Shown here in pieces: positions 17,612 through 28,372 of a DNA stretch of 64,000 bases. Each line of letters begins with the position of its first letter. Position 1 is the first letter of the stretch. The translations under genes and the position numbers were made by a program. Origin of the DNA: JALORV01 sp963703945 (GTDB taxonomy: Bacteria; Pseudomonadota; Gammaproteobacteria; Burkholderiales; Burkholderiaceae_F); contig CAVPGM010000025.1 of the NCBI GenBank assembly GCA_963703945.1, forward strand, positions 234,976 to 298,975. Direction: 5' to 3'. The notes under the pieces are model-generated. The model had not been told where the DNA came from and searched no databases. It saw nothing but the letters and a program-made list of their open reading frames with translations.

Positions 17612-19045
17612 ATGACGTCGTCGAGTTCCGAGACGCTGACAAGCACGCTGCCCGGGCGGCTCGACGCGCTGCCCTGGTCACGTTGGCATTGGCACGTCGT
17701 GGCGGCGCTTGGCGTCACGTGGATTCTCGACGGCCTCGAGGTCACGGTCGTGGGCTCGCTCGGCCCGGCATTGCAAGACCCCGGCACACTCGGGCTCTCG
17801 GCCAGCGAGATCGGTTGGGCAGGTTCGGCGTACGTCGCTGGTGCCGTGCTCGGCGCACTGTTCTTCGGGCGGCTTGCGGACCGGCTCGGACGCAAGCCGT
17901 TGTTCCTTGCCACGCTATCCGTCTATCTAGTCGGCACGTTGCTCACGGCCGCGACGTTCGACTTCGAGTCGTTCGTGTTTTGCCGGTTTCTCACCGGATT
18001 CGGCATCGGCGGCGAGTACGCAGCGATCAACTCCGCAATCGACGAGTTGATCCCGGCGCGCGTACGCGGCCTCGTCGACCTTGCCATCAACGGCAGCTTT
18101 TGGATCGGCGCCGCGGGGGGCGCCGCTTTGAGTGTCGTTTTGCTCGAGCCCGGCCGTTTCGGCCCCGATGTGGGTTGGCGGGTCGCGTTCGCGTTCGGCG
18201 CCGTACTGTCGATTGCGATTCTGCTCGTACGACGCAATCTGCCCGAAAGTCCGCGTTGGTTGATGACGCGCGGCCGTCTCGCCGAGGCCGAGCGCGTGGT
18301 GGCCGACATCGAAGCTGAGGTCGCGCGCGAACACGGCCCCTGCCCGGAGTGCAAGGATGTCCTCGCGATTAAGGTGCGCCCGCACGTTTCTTGGCGGGAA
18401 ATCTTGCGCCTGCTGCTCACGCGCTACCGCCGGCGCACGCTGCTCGGCTTCGTGCTCATGGCTGCGCAAGCGTTCTTCTACAACGCAATTTTCTTCACTT
18501 ATGCGCTTGTGCTCACGAGCTTTTACGGTGTCGCTGCCGCCGACGTTGGCTATTACATATTTCCATTCGCCGTCGGCAATTTCCTGGGACCGCTAATCCT
18601 CGGCCGGCTGTTCGATTCGGTCGGAAGGCGCGCGCTGATCGCGGCCACTTACGCGATCGCGGGCCTGGGGCTGCTCGTGTCCGGATACGCGTTCGCAGAG
18701 GGTTGGCTCGATGCGCGCACCCAGACGTTGTGCTGGTCGGTAATCTTTTTCTTCGCGTCGGCGGCTGCGAGCTCCGCTTATCTCACGGTCAGCGAGATTT
18801 TTCCGCTCGAGATGCGCGCGGTCTCGATCTCCATCTTCTATGCGATCGGCACCGGCGTCGGTGGCTTCGTCGGGCCCGCGTTGTACGGCACGCTGATCGA
18901 AATGGGTAGCCGTTCGGCGCTGTTCGCCGGTTACGCCGTCGCCGCGATTCTCATGGGTAGCGCGGCCTTGGTCGCGGCGCTGCTTGGCATCGACGCCGAG
19001 CGCAAGCCGCTCGAGGCGATCGCGCGCCCTCTGTCCGCCGACTAG
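17612..19045 (+). CDS. MFS transporter, sugar-porter/SV2-like
   Basis: The 477-residue protein has 12 membrane helices and both MFS loop signatures: GRLADRLGRKPLF after helix 2 and RLFDSVGRRALIA after helix 8. Helix 4-5 reads CRFLTGFGIGGEYAAINSAI then DELIPARVRG, typical of the metabolite:H+ symporter and sugar porter groups, and NLPESPRWLMTRGRLAEAE precedes the central loop. The loop contains a CPEC motif (about residues 232-235), an uncommon addition. The substrate cannot be told; related proteins carry aromatic acids, dicarboxylates or sugars. The frame is intact and the gene ends 40 bp from the convergent CocE-like gene. Confidence 0.88.
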   Translation: MTSSSSETLTSTLPGRLDALPWSRWHWHVVAALGVTWILDGLEVTVVGSLGPALQDPGTLGLSASEIGWAGSAYVAGAVLGALFFGRLADRLGRKPLFLATLSVYLVGTLLTAATFDFESFVFCRFLTGFGIGGEYAAINSAIDELIPARVRGLVDLAINGSFWIGAAGGAALSVVLLEPGRFGPDVGWRVAFAFGAVLSIAILLVRRNLPESPRWLMTRGRLAEAERVVADIEAEVAREHGPCPECKDVLAIKVRPHVSWREILRLLLTRYRRRTLLGFVLMAAQAFFYNAIFFTYALVLTSFYGVAAADVGYYIFPFAVGNFLGPLILGRLFDSVGRRALIAATYAIAGLGLLVSGYAFAEGWLDARTQTLCWSVIFFFASAAASSAYLTVSEIFPLEMRAVSISIFYAIGTGVGGFVGPALYGTLIEMGSRSALFAGYAVAAILMGSAALVAALLGIDAERKPLEAIARPLSAD

Positions 19046-19084
19046 GGCGGGTCAGCCGCGCCGCAAGGACGGTGCCCTCGCCTC

Positions 19085-21341
19085 TCAGCGCGACGGAATT
19101 TCGATGAAACTGCCGTCGTGCCAGCGGATGCGCACCGGACCGTCCGCATTCTCGATCGATTCTTCGCTCACATCGTCTCCGAAGCCGTAATTGATCTGCT
19201 GATCCGCACGCTTGTTGATCCCGAGCGCCAAAACCAGCCGGCTGCCGGCCTGCAGCCTGCGGCCAACCATCCTCTCGCTCTGAAACGGCAGCCGCTGCCT
19301 CACACCGTTCAGGAGCAGGCGACGACGGACGCGGTTGCTAGCGTAGCTCGCACGGAAGGCATAAGCGGGCTCGAAGAGCTTCACGTATTCGCCGTCCGAA
19401 CGCAGCTCGTACAGCATCATGACCAAGTCCACATCGTGCGTGTTGATCGTGAAGTCGAGCACGCCCCGGAGCCGGCCCGCGAGGTCGACTCCATTGCCGA
19501 AGGGCTCCGTCACGAATAGCGCGCCGTCACGCGCCTGCAACTCCCGCCGAACGAGCTCCCGCGCGGGCCGCCATCCAACGTCGGTGCGGTCCCGAAGATC
19601 GACGGTCTCGGTGAGAGACATCGGCGCTGCGGGTTTTTCCGCCACGAGCGCATGAGGCGTCTCGCCCGGCGAGGCCTTGAGGTAGAAGCGCAGGAGTTTG
19701 CTTTCGAGCGTCTTGAGCGAGGGCTCGTGGCGCCATTCATTCGCGCCGGCGAGCTCGTAGTTGACGTTGGCGCTCAAGAGCGCCGGCCGCTCCGCCCCTT
19801 TGAGCGACATGGTCGAACCATTTGTATCGCGCGTCGTTCGGGTCGATGCGCGCCACCGGGTCCAGAGTCAACCCGAGGAGCGAGGACGAAGCGCCGTGTT
19901 CGACACTGTGATCGTCGTATGGGCCGATCAACAATGCGTGATTGGCCTTCGCCTCGTGTTGATGGTGCTGCGTGAAGTAGTACATCGCAGCGGTTTCGCC
20001 GGCCGAGTAATACCCGGTGACGGTGAGCACCGGTATGTCGATCTGCGCGAACTCATCGCCGAACGGCAGCCACTTCTGCCAGAACCTGTCGTAGCTCGGG
20101 TGATTCAGCCAGCTTCGGAAAACGGCGCTGGCTCGACCCGGCAGCGTAGGAAACTCGCGATAGCTACGGCCAGATCGGAACCAGTCTTCGTCGAGGCCAC
20201 GCCAGCGAGCAGCGTCGGGCGCCACTGCGTCATCGAGCGGAGCCAGCATTTTGTAGACCCAACGATAGGCGGAGTTCAGCACGATCCCGTTGGACATCGG
20301 CACAGTCGATGCCGGGCGCCATCGGGTCGGACGTCGCGATCGCCTTCAATGCAGCCGGCAGTCGCTTCGCCGCCGACCACGCGACGAAGCCGCCGTAGCC
20401 CGCGCCCTGCATGCCGACCCGGCCGTCGCTCCACGGCTGCTTGGCGATCCACTCGATGACGGCGCGCGCATCGTCGCCGTCGGACTCGAACGGCGCGCGC
20501 GGCCGAAACTTCGGATCCCCAGCGATGCGCGCAAGCGCGAGCACGCTGACGTAGCCGTGGGCCGCGGGCTCTCGCGCATCCCGGCTCGATCGATCGAGCG
20601 TGAACTCGAGCAGCGTCGGCAGTGTGCCGGCGCCGGTAGCGCTGCCGCGGACGGACCAACGTCGCTGCGATCGTCGCATCCTTCGAAGCGGGGATCGTGA
20701 CCTCTTCGATGACGTAGCGCCTTTCTTTGTCTTCTGCGAGGAGCGGTCGTACGAGGCCGCCGAAACTGCGATAGGCGTCGAACGCGAACCAGGCCTGCAC
20801 GAGCTCGAGTGCTTCATCGAGCGCGATGGAGCTCTTCCCGCGTCGCTGGTCGAGCGCGCGCTGGACGGTTTTCTGCAGCGGCTCGGTCGGTTTCATGAAC
20901 TCGTCTTCCAGCTTGTAGGCGCGGAGATCGTCGAGACGATTCAACGTATCCCGGAACGCTTTCGCATATGCGCTCGCGAACGGCACGCGCTGCGCCGCTT
21001 CGATCGCCCGCGCCTGCGTGTAGATGTCGTAGACCACGGCGCGGCGACGGCGGTGCCCGTTGCTCGCTCTGCCGCCGCTTCTGCAACGAGAGACGCGTCG
21101 CGTGCGCCGCGGCCGGGTCGCCGGCCACCATTTGCAGCGCCGCGAGGTTCGCCAGGTAGCGATCGGAAACAACGTCTTTGTAGACGGGCACGATGCGCTG
21201 GGCGAGATCGCGCAAGGCGGCCGGCAGCGCGGGGTCGGTGGCATTCGTGGGAGGCTCGAATCCGAAATCCTGCGCGGCCGCGAGCGTCGGCAGCACGGCG
21301 ATCGCGATCAGGAGCAGGATTTTCGGCGCCAGGGATTTCAT
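19085..21341 (-). CDS. CocE/NonD-family hydrolase-like protein with degenerate active site, frameshifted
   Basis: The gene starts at 21341 with a signal peptide (MKSLAPKILLLIAIAVLPTL), so the product (about 750 residues) is periplasmic. It has a helical N-terminal region, an alpha/beta-hydrolase core (HGYVSVLALARIAGD, VIEWIAKQPWSDGRVG, AAKRLPAALKAIATSDPMAP) and an X-Pro-dipeptidyl-peptidase C-terminal beta domain (about 19085-19800). CocE-type enzymes hydrolyse esters or peptides with a GxSYxG nucleophile. Here the site reads GMQGAGYGGF, with Gly in place of Ser, and the usual GYYD Asp is GYYS. At least four frame breaks occur (near 21040, 20640, 20290 and 19810). Its ATGA overlap with the ABC gene shows translational coupling. 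It may be a non-catalytic relative. Confidence 0.75.
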
Positions 21342-23149
21342 GGCGCTGAGCGCAGGACTCGTTCGGTTACACGCTCTTCTTCTTCGCCCGCCTCGCCCTG
21401 GAGCCTCGTCAGATGCAGCACCCGCGCGAACAGCGGCAGGTGCGTCTGCGTACTGCGCCCGATGTGAATGATGGTCGTCCGCGTGACGTCGTGCGTGAAC
21501 ATGTCGATGACCCGCTCGAGCGTCTCGTCCTCCATCGAAGAGAACGTGTCGTCGAACACGACCCAGGGCGGAGCGTGCAACACCACGCGCGCGAGCGCCA
21601 ACGCCATCTGCTCGTCCTCGCTGAGCTCGCGATCCCATCGCTGGTCCGCATCGAGGCTCCTCACGTACCGCCCGAGGCCCGTGCGCTCGAGCGCCTGCAC
21701 GTAAGCGCGGTCTGCGAAGCGGTCGGTGATCAACGGGTAGGCGAGCGCTTCGCGCAGCGTGCCGCGGGGTAGGTACGGCGTGCCGCGCGGCACGTACATC
21801 ACCGATTCGCCGCGCGGCCGGACGATGCGACCGCTGCCCCAGGGCCAAAGTCCCGAGAGCGCGCGGAAGAGCGGCGTCTTCCCCTCGCCCGGCGCTCCGC
21901 AGATCAGCACGTGCTCGCCGGCCCGGATGACGACGTGTTGCTCCTGGAACCCCTCGCGCCCTACGGGCGAATCGACTTGGAGCTCTTCGAACGCCATCGC
22001 GCCGGGTGCGCCTTCGGCGTACTCGATCCGGCTCCCGACGTCGTGCTGTGATTCGGTGGCGATCAGCGCGTGCCCGGAAATTCGCAACGCGCAGAAGCGT
22101 GGCTCGCCAGTCCGCGATCGCGCTGAAGTTGTCGACGAACCAGCGCAGCGAGCCCTGCGCCTGGGTGAACGCGGCCGCCGCCATCATCATGCCGCCGAAC
22201 GTGGTCTTGCCGCCGAAATACAGCGGCGCGGCGACGAGGATCGGCGCGATGCCCGTGATCCAGCCGAATCCGGCCGTCACCCATGTGAGATTGGTGAGGC
22301 CGCGAACGAGCCGGCGCATGGCAATCATGACGTTGCCGAGATGCATTTCGAGGCGGCGGCGCTCGTCGGCCTCGCCTGTCCGCGAGCGCAATGCCGTCGA
22401 CGTGCTCGTTGATGCGGACGAGCGCGAAGCGCAGGTCCGCCTCGCGCGCGTAGCGGTCGGCGTTGCGCCGGATCAGGCTCCGGCCCACGAAATAGCTCAG
22501 AAGCGAGCCCACGGCGGCATATGAAATGGCGGCCCACAGCATGAAACCCGGCACGGCGTAGTCGACGCCGCCGACGCGGAATGTGAAGTCCTCGGAAATG
22601 GTCCAGAGCACGCCCGCGAAGCTCACCAACAACACGCTCGAACGAAAGAGCCCGATCGAGAGATCGGACGATATCTCGCAGAGCTTGGTCGCATCTTCGC
22701 TCATGCGTTGGTCGGGGTTCACGCCCATGGGACCGCCGCTGGTGGCGAGCCAGAACGCACGACGGGGAGCCATCCAGAGCTTGAACAGATCGCGCGTCAG
22801 ACCTTCGCGAAGGCGAAACTTGATGGTCTCGTGTGAGCCAGCGCTGCGCGACGTCGAGAACGAGAAGGCTCCCGACGATCACGAAGTACACGCCGAGCTG
22901 GTAGAGAAAATCGTTCAAGTCGCGGCGGGTGATCGCATCGTAGAACGGCTGGTTCCAGCGGTTCAGGATGATCTGCCCGTAGGTCGTCACGAGAATCGCG
23001 ACCACCAGCACCGTCAGCAGCACGATGAGCCGCCGGCCCACCGGCGACGCGAAGATCGCGCGGTAGATCATGCGGGCCTGGCTGACGGCCCCCGCTCGCG
23101 CGGCCTCGTCGAGACCCACCGCGCTGCTCGTGTCGGAGGCTTCGGTCAT
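21338..23149 (-). CDS. YddA/SbmA-type ABC transporter, fused permease-ATPase, frameshifted
   Basis: About 604 residues. The N-terminal membrane domain shows GRRLIVLLTVLVVAILVTTY, ILNRWNQPFYDAITRRDLND (the SbmA/BacA/YddA signature of a split helix), FLYQLGVYFVIVGSLLVLDV and IAPILVAAPLYFGGKTTFGG. The C-terminal ATPase has Walker A GAPGEGKT, then PYLPRGTLREALAYPL, a divergent signature LSEDEQMALALARVVL, and Walker B WVVFDDTFSSMEDE, in which Asp replaces the catalytic Glu. Several frame breaks lie near 22840, 22390 and 22080. SbmA-like proteins carry peptides or modified lipids. The start overlaps the GH15 stop (ATGA) and the stop overlaps the CocE-like start, so substrate and products may connect to these two partners. 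Confidence 0.82.
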
Positions 23150-24504
23150 GGCGAAACCACCGCCCGGCGTGCCGTCACGCACGAGATGAAACCGGCATAG
23201 CTCCACGCGAGATGCTTCGCCGACGTTTGCTCGCCGGTGCGTTGATCGAACTGTTCGGAAAGATCGCCGCTCGCCGGCGTGAAGGCGCGAACGGTTTCGA
23301 GAAATCCATCGCCGTGCGCGACCCACTTCCGGCGCTCGTCGCCGCCGGGCGCGTGAGCCGCGGCGGCCAGGAAACAGAACTCGGCGGCACCGAGCGTCGA
23401 GAAATAGTAGGCGCCGCCGGAATAGTAGACGTCGCCTTCGTACCGGCCCATCGCGGGGGCGCGCTCGCGCGGCCGTTCATGATTGATCGGATAGAGCCGG
23501 TCGAACAACCGCTCGAGCTTATCCAGCGTGGCGTGCATTCGAGCATCGCGCACCGAATGGACCTCGTCGCCGTCACCGGAGTGGACGGCGCTCAGGATCA
23601 CCGCGATGTCGAGCATTTTGGTCGACGCCACGCCGGGCGGCATGATGCGGGATCGGTAATAGCCCGCGTCGGGAAGCCAGAAACGATCGAGCGTCTCGCG
23701 AATGGCCCGCGCCTCGGTGCGCAGCGCGGTTGCCTCGGTCGCTTCCCCTGCGGCCCGAAGCCACTCGGCGCCCTCGTTCAGCGCCGCCGCGGAGACGCGC
23801 AACGTGAAGTAGTGGAGGCCGAGCTCCTCCTCCCAGATGTCGAACGACGGTTCGCGCCAGCGGGCGGCCGTCAGCGCGAGGTCGATGCGCAGCAGACGCT
23901 CGGCGTCGGCAAGCGTGCCCGCGGAGACGGTTTCGTTCGCGCGCCGTGTTCGGCACGAAGCGTTCGCAACCACCGCAGCACGGCCAGCGCTCGGAGCGGC
24001 GGGCCGTCATGCTGCGGACGTGTCCAGCGGGAGATATCGAGCGTGCCGTCCGGATTCACGCGCGTGTCCGCGTAGACCGCGTCGCCCGAAACGGTCAACA
24101 GGTCATCACCGCGGAGGTATTGCTCGAAGTCCGGCGTCACCTTCTGTCGCCAGTGCGGCAACGCGACGAGCGCACGCCCATCGAGTTCTTTCAGAGACAG
24201 GCTGAAGCGCACGAAATCGGCGAAGTGCGTGAGCGCCTCCGCACCGAGGTGTCCTGCTTCGTAGAGCAGGCGCACGGCGTCGATGACGATCGCCGAGTCC
24301 CGGAACCAGTGAAAGAAGTAGTCCGGATCCGGGTCGTAGGCCGCAGGCACCGGCGAAGCGACGATGGAGCCCGCGACCGGCCTCACGGTCTGCCCGAAGC
24401 CCGGGCGCTCTTTCACGATGTCGCAGGCGGAAACGCTCGTCAGCATGGCGGTCGCGGCGTGCCGGTACTCGCGACCGAGCCATTGCTCGAGGGACTTCCG
24501 TCAC
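23146..24504 (-). CDS. GH15 glucoamylase-like glycoside hydrolase, frameshifted
   Basis: About 450 residues. Signature stretches are GQTVRPVAGSIVASPVPAA, then DYFFHWFRDSAIVIDAVRL (substrate-site W-x-RD), REPSFDIWEEELGLHYFTLR with the general-acid Glu in the DIWEE motif, ARAIRETLDRFWLPDAGYY, and GRYEGDVYYSGGAYYFSTLG. These follow the fungal-type glucoamylase order, with catalytic (alpha/alpha)6 barrel and no starch-binding domain. No signal peptide is evident. The likely start is GTG at 24504, overlapping the GH144 stop (GTGA), and needs one frame break within the first ten codons; a second lies near 23950. GH15 releases glucose from alpha-glucan ends with inversion; dextran- or trehalose-specific members exist, so the substrate is open. 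Confidence 0.82.
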
Positions 24505-25937
24505 CGCTCGGCGGCTTTCAAATGCGGGCTGGAGAAACCGAGCCGGCGCAGTCCGGCCTGCACTTCCGGCACTGCCATGAAAAGCTTCCACAGGAGACCC
24601 GTCCGATGGTTCTCGATCATGACGATGATCGGTCCCTGGTCGATGGCCAGAAACGTGTCTGCGTACCAGTTTTGGCTCTCGCAGAACGCGTCGACGAAGC
24701 CGAACTCACGCCACAGGCGCTTCCCGTACCGTTTCAGGAAGTGCCGCAGCACGGTCATGACCTCGGCGGGCGCATACGGCAGGCTCGCGAGCGCGGCCGT
24801 CGGGGTGATCGTGCCGTTGTCGTTGTCGGGCGCATGCGCGGAGTACCCCGAAGGATCGTCGCTGGCCGTCAGCCCCCAGCAGGATTCGCCGTAGCCCGCG
24901 AAGTTGCCCGGATTCGCGACGCAATGGGCGCGGTTGATGCGAACGTGACGCACGTTCTGTTCCCAGTAGTCTGCGTATCGGTCCGTGAGCCCACGGGGAT
25001 CGAGGCCGCAGAACGAGTAGTGCGTGAAGAACAGCGGGCCCCCATAGGGCATGCCGAGCGGTAGCTCGATGTCGTACCAGGGCTTGCCATTGCGAAATCC
25101 GGGCCCACTCGCGAAGCCGCGGTGATAGACCGCCGGCTCGACGGAATAACGCGGCGACGAAGCCGCAAGTACGTACGTGATGAGGCACTCGTTCCAGCCG
25201 CGAATCGCGTGATCCATGGCCCAGCCGTTGTACGGGCTCCAATGCCAGTAGAGCATCTCGCGCCCGCCTTGCGTAAACCAGTTCCACTCCACTTCGTCCC
25301 ACAGGATCGAGATATCGCGACCGCGCCGCCGCTTCTTCCGGCGTATCTCGTGCGAAATACTCGCGTGCGCAGAGCAGGCCCATCATCAGGAAGGACGTCT
25401 CCACGAGATCCGCCGCGTCATCCTTGCGCCAGAACGGAATGGACTCACCCGTGCGCCCGTTCATGAAGTGGGGATACGCACCGTGATAACAGCGCGCACG
25501 CAGAAGCAGCTTTAGCATGCGGCCGAGGCGTTCGAGAGCCGCATCGCGGGTGACCCAGCCGCGCTCCGCGGCAACGATCAGCGCCATGACTCCGAAGCCC
25601 GAGCCGCCGATTGAGACCTTGTCGTCCGGCCTCGCTTTCCTGAGGTGCGCCGGTCGAGGGCCAGACCGCTGACGGGATGGGCCCCTTCCCAGAAATAGCG
25701 GAACGTCTGGCGCTGCACGATCTCGAGCAGCGCGTCGTCCGGCAACGCCGCGAGCTTCGCTGGATCGCGGGTTGTAGCCGAGCCGGCACGCAAGACTCTC
25801 GCGGCCGACCCCACACTTCGCGAACGGCTACGTTTTGCGGCGGACCTGGCCGCCCGGGACACTTTCGATTTCGGCAAGTGACCTCTGACTCTTCCGGCGT
25901 CCGTCAGGCGCCTGCGATTTTTCCGCGGATGAATCAT
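24501..25937 (-). CDS. GH144-type glycoamylase-domain protein (endo-beta-1,2-glucanase family), frameshifted
   Basis: About 479 residues of the glycoamylase (PF10091-type) family. Seen in order: LLEIVQRQTFRYFWEGAHPV, then VMALIVAAERGWVTRDAALE, GAYPHFMNGRTGESIPFWRK with DDAADLVETSFLMMGLLCAR, EWNWFTQGGREMLYWHWSPY, GWNECLITYVLAASSP, GGPLFFTHYSFCGLDPRGL, GESCWGLTASDDPSGYSAHA and FGFVDAFCESQNWYADTFLA. Frame breaks lie near 25640 and 25290. Characterised GH144 enzymes cleave beta-1,2-glucan or act on its oligomers. The N-terminus is Arg/Lys-rich without a signal peptide. It is the first gene of a four-gene coupled operon and its start codon abuts the divergent GH3 start, so the two units share a tiny control region. 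Confidence 0.82.
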
Positions 25938-25947
25938 GATTGTCTCC

Positions 25948-28103
25948 ATGAGCACAATTGACAAGCTGATTAGTTCGCATGACCCTGGCGGAGAAGCTGG
26001 GCCAACTCACGATGACCGCTGCGGGCTACGCCGTGACCGGGCCCGTGATCGCGGGCGATTCCACCGACTCCATCCGCAACGGCACGCTGGGCAACCTGCT
26101 CAACCTCGTCGGCGCAAAGCATGTTCACGACATGCAGCGAATTGCCGTCGAGGAGTCGCGGCTCGGCATTCCGCTGCTGATCGGGTTCGACGTGATCCAC
26201 GGTCACCGCACGCTTTTTCCCGTGCCGCTCGCGGAGGCCTCGACGTTCGATCCGCACATCTGGGAGCTCACGGCACGCGAGTCCGCTCGGGAGACCGCGG
26301 CCGACGGCCTCGCGATGACGTTCGCGCCGATGCTCGATGTCTCGCGCGACCTTCGCTGGGGCCGAACGGTGGAAGGTCCGGGCGAAGATCCGTGGCTCGC
26401 CGTGCAGATTGCGCGCGCGAAGGTCCGCGGCTTCCAGGGCGCCGATCTGGCTTCTGCCGAGTCGGTGGCCGCGACGGCCAAGCACTTTTGCGCCTACGGC
26501 CCCGTGACTGGCGGGCGCGACTACGCGTCGGTCGACATTTCCGAGCGCACGCTGCGCGAAGTGCATCTGCCGGCATTCGCGGCGGCCGTTCGCGCCGGCA
26601 CGGCGGCGATCATGCCGGCGTTTACCGATCTCGCGGGCATCCCGATGACGGCGCACAAGGCGCTGCTTCGCGACTACCTGCGCGGAGAGCTGGGTTTCGA
26701 CGGCGTGCTCGTGAGCGACTACAACGCCATTCGCGAGCTCATCCATCACGGCGTGGCGGCTGACATCGTCGAGGCAGCCGTACTCGCGCTGAAGGCGGGC
26801 GTGGACATCGACATGATGGCGGAGGCCTATCGCAAGGGCTTGCCCGTGGCGCTCGAGCGCGGCCTCGTGACGATGGACGAGATCGACGAGTGCGTGCTCC
26901 GGGTGCTGCGTCTGAAGGAACGTCTCGGACTCTTCGACGATCCTTATCGGCGCGGGTCGAGCGCGGAGGCGGCCGCAAACCGTCGCCGCGCGCCGCCGCC
27001 TCGCGCGTGACGTCGGCGCGAAGTCGCTCGTGTTGGTGAAGAATTCCGACGACACGTTGCCGCTTCCCGAAGGCGCTGGCCGTGTCTGTCGTGATCGGGC
27101 CGCTGGCCGACGCGTGGCGCGAAATGCGCGGTCCGTGGGCGGCTGCGGGTTACGAAGAGCCGAGCGTCACCGTGCTCGCCGGCCTGCGCGAAGCGCTGCC
27201 GAACACGACAGTCGTGCATGCCGAGGGCGTAACGATCTCCGGCGCCGATCGCTCAGGCATCGCCGCGGCCGTCGACCTCTTGGGCGAGCGGCGCGGATGT
27301 CGTCGTGCTCTGCCTCGGCGAAGCGGCCGAGATGAGCGGCGAAGCCGCGTCGCGCGCTTTCCCCGAGTTGCCCGGCGAGCAACGCGCGCTCGCCGAGGCC
27401 GTGCTCGAGCGCGCCCGCGCGAGATGCAATACCGGTCGTGGTCGTGCTGTTCTGCGGCCGGCCGCTGATCGTTCCGTGGCTCGCGGAGCGGGCCGACGCG
27501 CTGCTCGTCGCCTGGTTCCCGGGCACGGAAGCAGGCAATGCCATTGCCGACGTGCTGACGGGCCGCGTGTCGCCGTCGGGGCGAACACCGATCAGCTGGC
27601 CGCGCGCGCTCGGGCAGGTTCCGCTGTTCTACGGTCAGCGATCCAGCGGCCGGCCCGAAAACCCGCAGGATCGCTACACGAGCAAGTATCTCGACTCGCC
27701 GAGCTCGGCCCTGTTTCCTTTCGGCTTCGGCCTCACCTACGGCCGTTTCGCCTACACGAACCTGCACGTGAGCCCCGAAACCGCGACCGACAGAGATGTG
27801 ATCGAAGTCACCGTGGATGTGACGAACGAAGGCGCTCGCGCGGCCGAGGAAACCGTGTTCCTGTTCGTGCGCGATCGAGTCGCGAGTGTCGCGCGCCCGA
27901 TGCTCGAGCTGAAAGGCGTCACCAAGATCGCCCTGCAGCCCGGCGAAACCGGAACGGCGCGGTTGCAGCTGCCGGCGACGGAGCTGCGCTTCTTGGGTTT
28001 GGATCTGCGGCCGGTGTTCGAGCCGGGCGAAGTCGAGATTCTCGTCGGGCCGCACGCCGACCGCGCGCAGCTCATATCCTCGCGGTTGATGCTCCGAGCG
28101 TAG
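25948..28103 (+). CDS. GH3 beta-glucosidase, frameshifted
   Basis: About 718 residues with normal GH3 two-domain order. N-terminal TIM barrel: LGNLLNLVGAKHVHDMQRIA, ESRLGIPLLIGFDVIHGHRT, FAPMLDVSRDLRWGRTVEGP, KHFCAYGPVTGGRDYASVDI, then GFDGVLVSDYNAIRELIHHG with the nucleophile Asp in VSDY. The second domain begins AKSLVLVKNSDDTLPLP and includes DALLVAWFPGTEAGNAIAD, and a fibronectin-III-like C-terminus starts near FPFGFGLTYGRFAYTNL. One extra C at about 25977 breaks MSTIDKLISS from MTLAEKLGQL; further breaks lie near 26985, 27080, 27290 and 27430. There is no signal peptide. It probably finishes beta-glucan fragments made by GH144. Its last 50 bp recur at 33485. Confidence 0.88.
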
Positions 28104-28117
28104 ACCCTGCGAGCGCA
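28053..28117 (+). repeat. 65-bp direct repeat, left copy (3' end of GH3 gene)
   Basis: Covers the last 16 codons and stop of the GH3 gene plus 15 bp. It matches 33485-33549 with two substitutions, in the same orientation. The pair brackets the whole bkd operon. Confidence 0.92.
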
Positions 28118-28372
28118 GACCGCAGCGAAGCCCGCCAGCAGAAACAGGGCGCGCAAAGAACTATCTGAATGTTTGACAGGCGGGTTGATGACGAACGTTA
28201 AGTGCACATGATCCTTCGAGATCTTTTCGCGACCCATCTCGCTCAAGCGACCTCGAAGCAGCACGTGACGAACAAAATGATGAGCAGGTGACTCTTCCGG
28301 CGGCCGGTCGCGGAGTACAGTCGCCGGCGCCGCCACGCATCGTGCGCAAGACACGGTCGAGCAAGGAGACAC
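28118..28372. promoter_or_regulatory. Spacer upstream of the bkd operon
   Basis: About 255 bp between the GH3 end and bkdAA. It is visibly less GC-rich in its left half (around aactatctgaatgtttgaca at 28160) than the flanks, and ends in the bkdAA ribosome site AAGGAG. No regulator gene of the Lrp type (BkdR), which often lies here in Pseudomonas, is present. Confidence 0.4.

Noticed and set aside
20814..22391. A 525-codon open frame spanning the ABC and CocE-like genes
   Set aside because: It stitches real N-terminal pieces of two genes with out-of-frame sequence; the true genes switch frame within it and are separated by an ATGA overlap.
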